Source of the DNA: Sphingomicrobium sp.
GTDB lineage: Bacteria > Pseudomonadota > Alphaproteobacteria > Sphingomonadales > Sphingomonadaceae
Reading direction: 5' to 3'
DNA: 64,000 nucleotides
Assembly (NCBI GenBank): GCA_036563485.1
Contig: DATCMI010000001.1
Location: 580,938 to 644,937 of the forward strand
Below the pieces are notes generated by a model, which was not told the origin of the DNA, made no database searches, and saw nothing but the letters and a program-made list of their open reading frames with translations. Shown in pieces: positions 36,840-47,074 of this stretch. Each line of letters begins with the position of its first letter. Position 1 is the first letter of the stretch. The position numbers and the translations under genes were made by a program.

Positions 36840-37112
36840 CTAGCGGCGGCGGTGCGTCGGCGCGTGGAAGTCGGGCGGCTTGGATGCGATCCAGCGGAGA
36901 AAAGCGGCGAGCTCGGGTTTTGCGCGCAGCTCATCCACCGGCAGCACTGCAAGTTCCTTGTTGGTGAAGCTCTTGTGCAAGGTGCGATGGCAGATCGGAT
37001 GAACCGGCACCGTCTCCCGGCCGCCGCGGCTCTTGGGCAGTGGATGATGATATTCGACGCGGGTGCCGATCGGCCGTCCGCACAGCCAGCAGCTCGCCTC
37101 ATGATCGCCCAT
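36840..37112 (-). CDS. Small HNH-nuclease-like zinc protein
   Basis: 90 aa. CWLC near the N-terminus pairs with HPICH to give a zinc-binding site, and EYHHPLPKSRGG supplies the catalytic-type histidines and Asn-like region of an HNH fold. The size suits stand-alone HNH proteins of phage or restriction origin, but also small housekeeping homologues. The ATG at 37112 was chosen; a GTG three codons upstream lies inside the adjacent hairpin. Whether it cuts DNA is unproven. Confidence 0.75.
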   Translation of the reverse strand: MGDHEASCWLCGRPIGTRVEYHHPLPKSRGGRETVPVHPICHRTLHKSFTNKELAVLPVDELRAKPELAAFLRWIASKPPDFHAPTHRRR

Positions 37113-37117
37113 GGGCG

Positions 37118-37163
37118 TCACAACGGCGCGGCCTTGGGGAGAGGTTCCGCCGCGCCGTTGTGA
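37118..37163 (-). terminator. 15-bp perfect inverted repeat after the TonB receptor gene
   Basis: TCACAACGGCGCGGC (37118-37132) and GCCGCGCCGTTGTGA (37149-37163) pair fully with a 16-nt loop. It begins 8 bp past the receptor stop, so it probably terminates that transcript, though without a T-run. It ends 5 bp before the HNH start codon, so it could also influence that gene. Confidence 0.6.
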
Positions 37164-37170
37164 ACTAGTG

Positions 37171-39354
37171 TTATTGGGCGATGTCGCCGCCGCCCTGCTG
37201 CTGGAACTCGAAGCCCGCGTCCTTGCGCTTGCTTTCCTTGCCCCAGTTATAGCCGAGCGAGAACAGGATGGTGCGGCCGCTCCCGCGAGCGGTCAGCCGG
37301 TCGCGGAAGTCCGTGCCTTCGACCACCAGCTTCTGGCGCCCGGTGCTGAGGACGTCCTGGCCGCTGACGGTGAAGTTAAGGCGGTCGTTGATCGTGCGGC
37401 GGTAACCCAAGTTGAGGATTGCGCTCGAGAGCCGGTAGCCCTGCGGGATCAGCTGCTTGCCGTTGTACACGGCGTTCAGCTGGAACATGTCCTTCTTGGT
37501 CGGCTGCCAGGTCATGTTGCCGCGCACGCTGACGCTGGTTCCCGAGCGTTTTTCAAAGCCCGCCTGGCGCGTGTCGATCTCGTTCCACAACAAGGTGCTG
37601 GACGCATTGTAGGTGAGCGTCTTGCTGAGCTTGCCGTTGAGGATCGCGTCGACGCCGACGCGCCGCGCCGTTGCGAGGTTCGACCGCGTGTTGAGGAAGG
37701 TGCCGCCGCCGATGTCGGTAATGACGTCGGTGATGCCGCCGGTCGAGCGGCGGTAGAAGGCGGTCAGCGACAGGAACGACGGGCTCTTGCGCTTCTGCCA
37801 GCCGAACTCGAACGAGTCGGTGATCTCCGGCTTCAGGAACGGATTTCCGCGGCGCACGCTCTGCGGGTCGAGGTAGATGATGTAGGGGTTGAGGTCCTGC
37901 GGCGACGGGCGCTGGATGCGGCGGCTGTAGCTGGCCCGCAGCTGCTGGTCCTTCGGCAGCGAGTAGTTGAAGTGAACCGTCGGATAGGCGCGGAAATAAT
38001 GCTGGTCGAACGAGGTGCCGTCGGTCACCTGGTCGATGTCCAGCCCGACCTGTTCGAGCCGCAGCCCGGCGTGGGTTTCAAGTTTGCCGAGACTGAAGTC
38101 GTAGGTGCCGTAAAAGGCATGCACGCGCTCGCCATAATCGAACTCGTTGGTCAGCGCCGGTAGCTCCACCAGCGCACTTTCCGCGGGGCCGCGGGCGCCG
38201 TAGAAGTCGAACTTGCTGGTCGAATATTCGCCCTCGTAGCCGAGGTTGAGCGATCCGGTTTCGCCGATCGGCCTTTTGTAGTCGACCTTCGGGTTGAACA
38301 GCCTTTGGTCGAACGCATTGCGGATCGTCTCGTACGAGTTCGGCGCCACCGCGAAATCCGTGACGGCGCGCTGTTCGCGGCGGAAGCTGCCCTTGTCGGC
38401 CATGAGGTCGACGACGAGTTCGTGGTCCTTGCCGGGCAGCGTCCGGCGCCACGACAGCTTGCCGGTGACGCCGCGGTTCGAGGCGTCGACGTCGCTGTGC
38501 CGGCTGTAGGACGCCGCGGCCAGATCGCTCTGGAATATGTCGTCCCGGTCGCCTTCGATGGAGAAGCGGCGAACATTGACCTCGGCGCTTACGCGGTTCG
38601 ACTTGTCGAGGTCGCGGTCGATCGACAGCTTGCCCATCCGCGCATTGAACTTGTTTTCGATGTCTCCTTCGAGGCGGCTGTCGACGAAGTTGCCGGTCGC
38701 CGGGTCGCGGCGCGTGCGCAGTTGGACGATCGACGCATCGTTGGCGAAGTTGCGGAAATTGACGTCGCCGTTGATGGTCGTGCCGTTCGCCGACGAGGAG
38801 CCGGTGAGACTGAGTCCGAGGCGGTCGAACCCGCCGAACGTCGCCTTCGCGGTCGCCGACTTGCTGCCCTGCCGTCCGCGCTTGGTGATAAGGTTGAGGA
38901 CGCCGCCGCTTCCTTCCGGGCTCATCGCCGCCGACGGGTTGGTGATGACCTCGACCCGCTCGATCTGCCCGGCCGGCATGGCGTTCAGGGCATCGCCGCG
39001 ATTGTCGCCGCTCAGCACTGACGACGGCCGTCCGTCGATCAGGATCTTGACGCTGGGGTCGCCGCGCAAGCTGACATTGCCCTGCAGGTCGACTTCGACG
39101 CCGGGGACGTTGCGAAGCATGTCGGCGACGGTGCCGGTCTGGGCCTGCAGGTCCTTGCTGACGTTGAAGCTGATGCGATCCGCGCTGGTCACGACGTCGG
39201 CGCGCTGGCCAGTCACGGTGATTCCCTGCTGCGGGGCTTGCGCCTTGGGCGCCGGTTGCGGGGTGCTGGCCTGCGCCTGCGCCGCTGCCGGTGCTGCGAG
39301 GCACATGGCGAGGGCGGCAATTGAGCAGTGCAGAGCGAACGACTGAGTACGCAT
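37171..39354 (-). CDS. TonB-dependent outer-membrane receptor
   Basis: 727 aa. Signal peptide (SIAALAMCLAAPAAAQAQA), a short Pro/Gln-rich linker, then a TonB-box-like ITVTG and a plug domain with TVADMLRNVPGVEV and ILIDGRPSS. About 520 residues of beta-barrel of the OMP_b-brl_3 type follow. The C-terminus (GFEFQQQGGGDIAQ) does not end in the usual Phe, as often in this subfamily. It imports an unknown ligand, energised by TonB. It is a single-gene unit with its own promoter (39394-39421) and a strong hairpin downstream. Confidence 0.93.
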   Translation of the reverse strand: MRTQSFALHCSIAALAMCLAAPAAAQAQASTPQPAPKAQAPQQGITVTGQRADVVTSADRISFNVSKDLQAQTGTVADMLRNVPGVEVDLQGNVSLRGDPSVKILIDGRPSSVLSGDNRGDALNAMPAGQIERVEVITNPSAAMSPEGSGGVLNLITKRGRQGSKSATAKATFGGFDRLGLSLTGSSSANGTTINGDVNFRNFANDASIVQLRTRRDPATGNFVDSRLEGDIENKFNARMGKLSIDRDLDKSNRVSAEVNVRRFSIEGDRDDIFQSDLAAASYSRHSDVDASNRGVTGKLSWRRTLPGKDHELVVDLMADKGSFRREQRAVTDFAVAPNSYETIRNAFDQRLFNPKVDYKRPIGETGSLNLGYEGEYSTSKFDFYGARGPAESALVELPALTNEFDYGERVHAFYGTYDFSLGKLETHAGLRLEQVGLDIDQVTDGTSFDQHYFRAYPTVHFNYSLPKDQQLRASYSRRIQRPSPQDLNPYIIYLDPQSVRRGNPFLKPEITDSFEFGWQKRKSPSFLSLTAFYRRSTGGITDVITDIGGGTFLNTRSNLATARRVGVDAILNGKLSKTLTYNASSTLLWNEIDTRQAGFEKRSGTSVSVRGNMTWQPTKKDMFQLNAVYNGKQLIPQGYRLSSAILNLGYRRTINDRLNFTVSGQDVLSTGRQKLVVEGTDFRDRLTARGSGRTILFSLGYNWGKESKRKDAGFEFQQQGGGDIAQ

Positions 39355-39393
39355 GTTCGAGAAACCCCCTGAAATCGAATCTGAGTTACTGTA

Positions 39394-39421
39394 TTAATAC
39401 GCTAGCTCTAGTACAGTTCAA
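39394..39421 (-). promoter_or_regulatory. Sigma-70-like promoter of the TonB receptor gene
   Basis: The minus strand carries TTGAAC, a 16-nt spacer and TATTAA, about 40 bp upstream of the receptor ATG, in a locally AT-rich patch. A GAAATCGA word just downstream (39371-39378) recurs as an inverted pair at 39501-39508 and 39519-39526 and could be an operator. Confidence 0.5.
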
Positions 39422-39594
39422 GCTGCAACCCGGCGCTGCGGCCGGGACGCTGCTATGCGACGGCCGCCTGAGGAGCATGATCGAGGGCTGATGTTTTGCT
39501 GAAATCGACGTGAGTCGTTCGATTTCGACAGGAGGTATTGCCGCGGCGACAAGCGAATGAGCCGCGCCGACGAGCGGCGGACCGAGCGGCCCGC

Positions 39595-40560
39595 TTAAGC
39601 TTCGAGCCTGGCCTTGAGCTTCTTCATCGGAGTTGCGGCATCGCGCAGCCGTGCGCTGCGGTAGCGGACGCCGCCCAGCAGCAGCCGGGTTCCCACGGCG
39701 AGCCAGGAGGTGACTGCCCGTTCGGCGAGCCAGGCAGGTGCCCACAAGGCGCTGGTCGCCGGAAAGACGCGCTCGCCTCCGCCTTTTCGGCGGCCGAGCT
39801 CGGCGGCAGCAACGGCCATGCCGACGGCCAATGCAAGCAGCCCGGGCCGGCGCCGTGCCGTGACCACGGCCAGCGGAAGCAGCGAAAGCTGCGCAGCCAG
39901 CCGGCCCGGGCGCGCCCATTCGTCATAAGCCTGGCGGACGCGCTGATTGAGGAAATGGTGCGTCTCGGGCGGCCGTCGCTCGACGAACAGGTCGAGCGGC
40001 ACGGCTTCGCGCCCGCCTGCAGCCTTGATCGTTCGAACCAGCTCGAGGTTCTCGAACAGGACATCGCCCGAATAGCCGCCGGCCGCCATCAAAGCGGAAC
40101 GGCGCAGCCCAAGCGTTCCCGGCCAATCGCCGCCGCCGAGCCGGTTGAGCAGCGACCGCGCTGTATCCCAGCGGGCGTGCCACGGTAGCGGATGAAAGAA
40201 GTTCTGCGGGCGGACGACCTCATGCTCTTCGAGCAGCGCGATCATCCGCTCGAGCTCTGCGCGCCCGTAGCGCACATCGTCGTCGGCGACGATCACCACT
40301 TCCTGTCGCGCGAGGCGGACTCCCGTGATTACGCCGCCGACCTTGCCGTTGGCCGTCTGCACCGCGGGACGGACGTGCCGCGCGACGCCGCCCCACACGC
40401 TCGCATGGGCCCGGAATATGTCGGGCGGCGAGCCGTCGACGACGATCAGGTCGTCGACCAAGGCGCGGAGCGCTCTCAAATATGTCGAGAGCGCCTGATC
40501 TTGCGACGCGGACGCGGCGATCGGCAGCACGTAACTCAGTGGCAGGCGCGCAGAGCTCAT
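39595..40560 (-). CDS. Family 2 glycosyltransferase-like protein
   Basis: 321 aa from the ATG at 40560. The GT-A fold is seen in DDLIVVDGSPPD, the DxD-like VIVADDDVRYGR and NLELVRTIKAAGG. A hydrophobic C-terminal stretch (LALAVGMAVAAAELG) suggests membrane association. Donor and acceptor are unknown; it is probably involved in surface polysaccharide or glycolipid synthesis. It is divergent from the YqcI/YcgG gene with 117 bp between them. Confidence 0.85.
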   Translation of the reverse strand: MSSARLPLSYVLPIAASASQDQALSTYLRALRALVDDLIVVDGSPPDIFRAHASVWGGVARHVRPAVQTANGKVGGVITGVRLARQEVVIVADDDVRYGRAELERMIALLEEHEVVRPQNFFHPLPWHARWDTARSLLNRLGGGDWPGTLGLRRSALMAAGGYSGDVLFENLELVRTIKAAGGREAVPLDLFVERRPPETHHFLNQRVRQAYDEWARPGRLAAQLSLLPLAVVTARRRPGLLALAVGMAVAAAELGRRKGGGERVFPATSALWAPAWLAERAVTSWLAVGTRLLLGGVRYRSARLRDAATPMKKLKARLEA

Positions 40561-40643
40561 GGTGCTGAATCGCGCATCACGATGGAAAGTTTCGGTCGAC
40601 CCCGGCCTTTGGGCCATGTCGGAGCGCAATTCGTTACCTAACC

Positions 40644-40669
40644 GGAACACTGAACGGCTGAACCCCGTT
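40644..40669 (+). promoter_or_regulatory. Perfect EcfG (general stress response) promoter
   Basis: GGAAC, 17-nt spacer, CGTT: an exact match to the alphaproteobacterial EcfG consensus, 8 bp before the first ATG of the YqcI/YcgG gene. The predicted start of transcription falls almost on that ATG, so translation may be leaderless or begin at the in-frame ATG at 40687. Confidence 0.7.
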
Positions 40670-40677
40670 CACCTGTC

Positions 40678-41367
40678 ATGATGAGAATGCCGGTGGACGA
40701 AAATCTTGCGCGCGAACGGCGGGAGGAGCTGCTGTCGACGATCGCCGACGAGCATTTTCCCTGCGTCGGCGCCAAGTCAGCGCTGGCGCGCGGGCAGCTC
40801 AAGACGCTCGTCTGCCGGTCGATCGACAGTGCGTGGGACGATGTCCGCATCCACTCGGCGCTGCTCGACTGGGTCCGCGACTACCGGCGCGATCCGCAGG
40901 GCCTGCGCAGCCTCGCCATCATCTTCGACGGTCCGCAAAACCTCGGCGAACGCGAGTTCGAATGCCGGATGTGGGAACGGCTGCAGTCGCTCGCGGACAA
41001 GGACGATTGGCGCGGGCAGGCCTATGACCGCCGGGTCAGCGCCGATCCCGATGACCCGCATTTCGCATTGAGCTTCGGCGGCACCGCATTCTTCATCGTC
41101 GGGCTGCATCCGAACGCGTCGCGCCCGGCGCGCCGCGCGCCGCGGCCGACCATGGTGTTCAATCTTCACGACCAGTTCGAACGGCTGCGCGCGGAGGGCC
41201 GGTACGAACGGATGCGCGAGACGATCATCAAGCGCGACGTGGCGCTGGCCGGCAGCCCCAACCCGATGCTCGCACGCTTCGGGGAAGCGAGCGCCGCCCG
41301 GCAATATAGCGGCCGCCTCGTCGGCAGCGACTGGCGCTGCCCGTTCCACGACCCTCGCGCCAAATGA
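40678..41367 (+). CDS. YqcI/YcgG-family protein
   Basis: 229 aa. The conserved C-terminal signature is clear: MVFNLHDQFERLRAEGRYE, SPNPMLARFGEASAARQYSG and DWRCPFHDP. An N-terminal cysteine (FPCVGAKSAL) and FGGTAFFIVGLHPNASR are also family-typical. The biochemical function is unknown. It overlaps the following DUF1989 gene by ATGA, a pairing seen widely. Under a predicted EcfG promoter, it is probably part of the general stress response. In-frame ATGs at 40678, 40681 and 40687 leave the start uncertain by three codons. Confidence 0.88.
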   Translation: MMRMPVDENLARERREELLSTIADEHFPCVGAKSALARGQLKTLVCRSIDSAWDDVRIHSALLDWVRDYRRDPQGLRSLAIIFDGPQNLGEREFECRMWERLQSLADKDDWRGQAYDRRVSADPDDPHFALSFGGTAFFIVGLHPNASRPARRAPRPTMVFNLHDQFERLRAEGRYERMRETIIKRDVALAGSPNPMLARFGEASAARQYSGRLVGSDWRCPFHDPRAK

Positions 41368-41960
41368 GCATCCGCGAGATCGCGCCCCGCACCGGCGTCG
41401 CCTTCCGGCTGGATAAGGGTCAGGTGCTGCGGGTCATCGATCCCGAAGGGGTGCAGGTGTCCGACCTGCTGGCATACAATGCCGAGGACGTGCGCGAGGT
41501 CGTCTCCAACGGCCGGACCTTCGACTATGAGGAAACAATCGCGCTGACGGCCGGCAATCGCTTGTGGTCGAACCGATCCAACCCGATGCTTGCGATCGTC
41601 GAAGACACGGTCGGGCGGCACGACTTCCTGCTGACCCCGTGCAGCGAGGCGACTTTCCGCCACTTCTATCCCGAACATCCTGTCCACCGCGGCTGCTTCG
41701 GCAATCTCGCGGAGGCGCTTGCACCTTTTGGCGTCGAGCCGGACATGATCCCCTGCGCCTTCAACCTGTTCATGAACGTGCCGGTGGCGTCGGACGGCAG
41801 CTTGCGGGTCGACCCGCCGGTCAGCCGCCCCGGCGATTATATCCGCCTGCGCGCGGAGATGGACCTGGTGATCGGCCTCACCGCTTGCTCCGCCTATGCG
41901 TCGAACGGCGGCTCCTTCAAACCGATCCACTACGAAGTGGAAGCGCAACGACTCTCGTAG
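41364..41960 (+). CDS. DUF1989 / urea-carboxylase-associated-family protein
   Basis: 198 aa. It contains VQVSDLLAYNAEDVREVVSN, SNPMLAIVEDTVGRHDFLLTPC and the cysteine-containing PCAFNLFMNV segment, all typical of DUF1989. Relatives accompany urea carboxylase or aminomethyltransferase-like genes, but none is nearby. It is translationally coupled to the YqcI/YcgG gene (ATGA). The role is unknown; the pair may modify a small metabolite during stress. Confidence 0.88.
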   Translation: MSIREIAPRTGVAFRLDKGQVLRVIDPEGVQVSDLLAYNAEDVREVVSNGRTFDYEETIALTAGNRLWSNRSNPMLAIVEDTVGRHDFLLTPCSEATFRHFYPEHPVHRGCFGNLAEALAPFGVEPDMIPCAFNLFMNVPVASDGSLRVDPPVSRPGDYIRLRAEMDLVIGLTACSAYASNGGSFKPIHYEVEAQRLS

Positions 41961-42088
41961 TCCGGTCTAAAGGGTTGATCGCGCTCGAGGGCGCACCTTG
42001 AACCCGCAACACTCAATCTCTGACCGGTTGCCTTCGCAGCCGGAATCGGCAAATCGGAGCGGCGCCCAGAGAATCAGAGTCGTCAGGA

Positions 42089-42253
42089 ATGACACCGGAA
42101 TCACGAGAAGAGCGCCGCAAGCGCCAGGCCCATGAGGTCGAGGAGAGCCAGCGCGGACTTCGCGACAGCATCAAGAAAACGCAGGACTTGCTTGATCAGT
42201 CCGACGAGATGCTCAAGCGCCATCGCAAGGAATGCGAAGACGAGGGCGACTGA
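42089..42253 (+). CDS. Small charged coiled-coil protein (54 aa)
   Basis: MTPESREERRKRQAHEVEES and onwards: almost entirely charged/Gln residues with Leu/Ile at heptad-like positions (LRDSIKKTQDLLDQSDEML), ending CEDEGD. It reads as a single amphipathic helix. AGGA is immediately before the ATG, closer than ideal. It lies 40 bp upstream of uvrB in the same direction. Codon use resembles real genes of the window, but there is no recognised family, so it is listed as a probable small protein. Confidence 0.55.
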   Translation: MTPESREERRKRQAHEVEESQRGLRDSIKKTQDLLDQSDEMLKRHRKECEDEGD

Positions 42254-42293
42254 GCCTTTCGGTTGAACGGCAGCTGCTTCGCAGCCATCTGTG

Positions 42294-44495
<2,202 letters not shown>

Positions 44496-44500
44496 TCTCC

Positions 44501-46342
44501 TTAGAAGGAGGCCTTCAGGCCGACCTGGCCGCCGAGTTCGTCACCGCCGTCGCGCGCGAAGGTGGTGCTGCCCGCGACATCGACGCTGAGGTTCGGAAGC
44601 AGGCGCACGTTGGCGCCGGCGGTGAGCCGGCCGTACGTCTGCTTGTCGTTCTGGATGTCCCAGTGGTTGACGATGGTCGGCGCGCTGGTCTGCGAGAAGC
44701 TGATCATGCGCCCGTCGCCGCTGAACTCATGCTCGACGCCGAGGTCCGCGTAGGCATTGAGCTGGGCAATGTTCGCGCGCGCTTCGACACCGAGGCGGCC
44801 GGTGGTCGCCTTGAACGCCTGCTTGCCGACGTTCAGCCGCAGCGCCGCATCGCCGTCCTCGGTATAGCCGTCGACCTTGGCGCGGGCGTAATCGATGGCG
44901 ACGACCGGGCCCAGCCTGACCGCGGCGAGCGGCAGCAGGTAACCGGCCTTAGCGCCGGCCGTCACATGGCTGCCGTTCGGACGCGCGCTCATGTCCTCGA
45001 GCACGCCGGTGCGGGTGATGCGGTTGCGGTCCTTGCCGTAGCCGGCATAGCCCTGTGCGAAGATGCCGCCGAGGTCGACATTGCCGTAGGCGCCGATCTG
45101 CAGGCTGCGGCCCTTGATGCGCGCCGCTTCCTTGCCGAAGTGAAGCTTCGGCCGCGTGTAATTGGCGGCAAGGCCGATCGTCGCGGTCGGCATCCCATAT
45201 TCCGCGCCGGCAGTGATGCCGCCACCGTCGGCTTCGAAGCGGTCATTATTGTCGCTCTCCGTGCCGTTGCGGCTGAAAGCGTCGCCAACGACGAAGAAGC
45301 GCAGCCCCGCCGCGGACGCGCCGCGATAGAGGTCGGAGCGGCTCGACAGGGTCCGGCCCCACTGCCGCGCCGTCGTCATGCCGAGGTCGGAGGGACCCTG
45401 AAGCGTCAGGGGTGCGGCGATCTGCACCGCGGTATAGCGGCCGAGGATCTCGAAGCCGAGCGAGGTCAGGTGAAGCGCGTCGCCGTAGAACAGATAGCCG
45501 TTGGAATTGAGCGCGCACGCCGGGTTCGGGAAGACCGGGCAGACCAGGCCGTTGGTCACGCCATAGGCGCTCGGATTGGCGGCAATGTTCTGGAGCAGCA
45601 GCTGACCGTCGAGATAGTGGACGATCGACCCGTTGGCCGCATAGCCGGCAAGCACCGGCTGAAGCTGGTTGTAATAAGCGGTGGCGAAGGTGCCGCGGAT
45701 CTGCTGCGCGGCTGGGTTCAGTGCGACTTCGGGCGCCACCGCGCCGTTCAGCGCAAGGAAGGCGATGGTCGGATTGCCGTGCGCGACCAGGCGGTCAAGT
45801 TGCGCGGCAGTGCCGACGCCTGCCGCAGTACCGGCCGCGGCCGCGGTCGCCAGCGTACCGCCACCCTGCTGATAAATGCGCGCGTCGTTGCCGCCGATCG
45901 AAACGGCCAGCAGGTCGTTGCGCGTCAGCGTCGTGTCCGCGTTCGGGAACACCGACGATTGCGCGCCGGTGCCGAGGAACTGGTTGACCTCATATTGAAG
46001 GCCCTTGCCGCACAGCGGCGCGCCGTAGGTCGCGTCGAAGCACAGGGTGCCGTTGTTGGTGCCGCCCATCGCGCCGCCGATCGCGAAATTCTCGACTGGC
46101 GCCTGAAGAATGTTCGACAGCGTATCGATGTAATTGGTGCCGCCCGAGAAGCGCCCGGTCGGATAGACTTGCAGCGCCTGCGGATTGGCATAGCCGAGCT
46201 TGAAGGCATTGCCGGTGTCGGCATAGCTGTCGCCGAACACGACGATGCGGTCGATCTGCTGCGCCGAAGCCGGCGTCGCCGCCGACGCGATCGCGAGAGC
46301 CGAAGCGCCTGCAATGGCGCCGAGCAAAGCCTTATCAAACAT
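44501..46342 (-). CDS. GDSL-type esterase autotransporter
   Basis: 613 aa from the ATG at 46342, preceded by GGGGAGGGGAATTCG. A signal peptide (ALAIASAATPASAQQ) leads to an SGNH/GDSL hydrolase with VVFGDSYADTGNAF (nucleophile Ser), VSIGGNDARIY (Gly/Asn) and the C-terminal YGDALHLTSLGFEILGRY (Asp-His). About 270 residues of autotransporter beta-barrel follow, ending in Phe (GLKASF). It resembles EstA-type surface esterases: the passenger stays anchored at the outer membrane and hydrolyses esters or lipids. It converges with uvrB, ending 5 bp from its stop. Confidence 0.93.
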   Translation of the reverse strand: MFDKALLGAIAGASALAIASAATPASAQQIDRIVVFGDSYADTGNAFKLGYANPQALQVYPTGRFSGGTNYIDTLSNILQAPVENFAIGGAMGGTNNGTLCFDATYGAPLCGKGLQYEVNQFLGTGAQSSVFPNADTTLTRNDLLAVSIGGNDARIYQQGGGTLATAAAAGTAAGVGTAAQLDRLVAHGNPTIAFLALNGAVAPEVALNPAAQQIRGTFATAYYNQLQPVLAGYAANGSIVHYLDGQLLLQNIAANPSAYGVTNGLVCPVFPNPACALNSNGYLFYGDALHLTSLGFEILGRYTAVQIAAPLTLQGPSDLGMTTARQWGRTLSSRSDLYRGASAAGLRFFVVGDAFSRNGTESDNNDRFEADGGGITAGAEYGMPTATIGLAANYTRPKLHFGKEAARIKGRSLQIGAYGNVDLGGIFAQGYAGYGKDRNRITRTGVLEDMSARPNGSHVTAGAKAGYLLPLAAVRLGPVVAIDYARAKVDGYTEDGDAALRLNVGKQAFKATTGRLGVEARANIAQLNAYADLGVEHEFSGDGRMISFSQTSAPTIVNHWDIQNDKQTYGRLTAGANVRLLPNLSVDVAGSTTFARDGGDELGGQVGLKASF

Positions 46343-46521
46343 CGAATTCCCCTCCCCACGGGTGCGCACGCGCGCACCACCTGCGGCGGCCATGGTTGTC
46401 ATAATCACGTCATGCGCAAGCGGCGGCGCGCCCGTGACTGACGGTTCGCGGGCAAGTGCGGCTTGGCGGCAACATCATCCAAGGAGAAGGGGCCGCGACG
46501 AGCGCAGCCCCTCCGATCAGC

Positions 46522-46980
46522 TCAGCGCAAGATCCCGCGCTTGCGTTGCGCCCAGGCGTACCAGAGCAGCAAGGCGGCGACGAGGATGATCACATAGGGC
46601 ATGAACGCTGCCGCCCCTTCGTGCATCGAAGCCGGCCCACTCGGAACCAGGATCTCACGTCCCAACGTCACCAGCGCGCCAAGGAACGACAAGGCAAAGA
46701 CCGGGACTGCCCAGCGCGAGCGCAGCAGAAGCAGGATCGAGCCCGCAAGGCCGCCCCATACGCCAAGGCCCCAGCCGGCCTGCGCCCACATCGGGATGCT
46801 GTCGACATAGGCCAGCACCTCGGCGGGGTCGGTGCCTGGCATCATGCTGGCGAGATAATCGGCGTCGCGCAGCCGCGTCATCAGATAATCGTAGCAGCCG
46901 AAGCCATTCCAAAGCAGTGCGAGAATGCCCACGATCCATAGATGTGCGGGCGCGCCACGCGCGCGAGCGGCTGTAGCCAT
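46522..46980 (-). CDS. Four-helix membrane protein of unknown function
   Basis: 152 aa. Four predicted membrane helices: LWIVGILALLWNGFGCYDYL, the AGWGLGVWGGLAGSILLLL region, VPVFALSFLGALVTL and VIILVAALLLWYA. The acidic extramembrane loop between helices 1 and 2 contains MMPGTDPAEVLAYVDSIP. The WNGFGCYDYLMTR motif recurs in uncharacterised sphingomonad membrane proteins. GGGGGGAAATGCA precedes the ATG at 46980. It is downstream of, and possibly divergent in regulation from, the hybrid kinase. Confidence 0.75.
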   Translation of the reverse strand: MATAARARGAPAHLWIVGILALLWNGFGCYDYLMTRLRDADYLASMMPGTDPAEVLAYVDSIPMWAQAGWGLGVWGGLAGSILLLLRSRWAVPVFALSFLGALVTLGREILVPSGPASMHEGAAAFMPYVIILVAALLLWYAWAQRKRGILR

Positions 46981-47074
46981 TGCATTTCCCCCCTCGATCG
47001 GCCGCGGCGTTCGGCGACCGACATGGATGAGGCTACGAAACCCGGCCGGCGTCAAGACGCCCGGTCCAAGCCGT

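Noticed and set aside
39529-39545. Strong AGGAGGT ribosome-like site on the + strand
   Set aside because: The frame following it is antisense to the glycosyltransferase gene and has no plausible protein.
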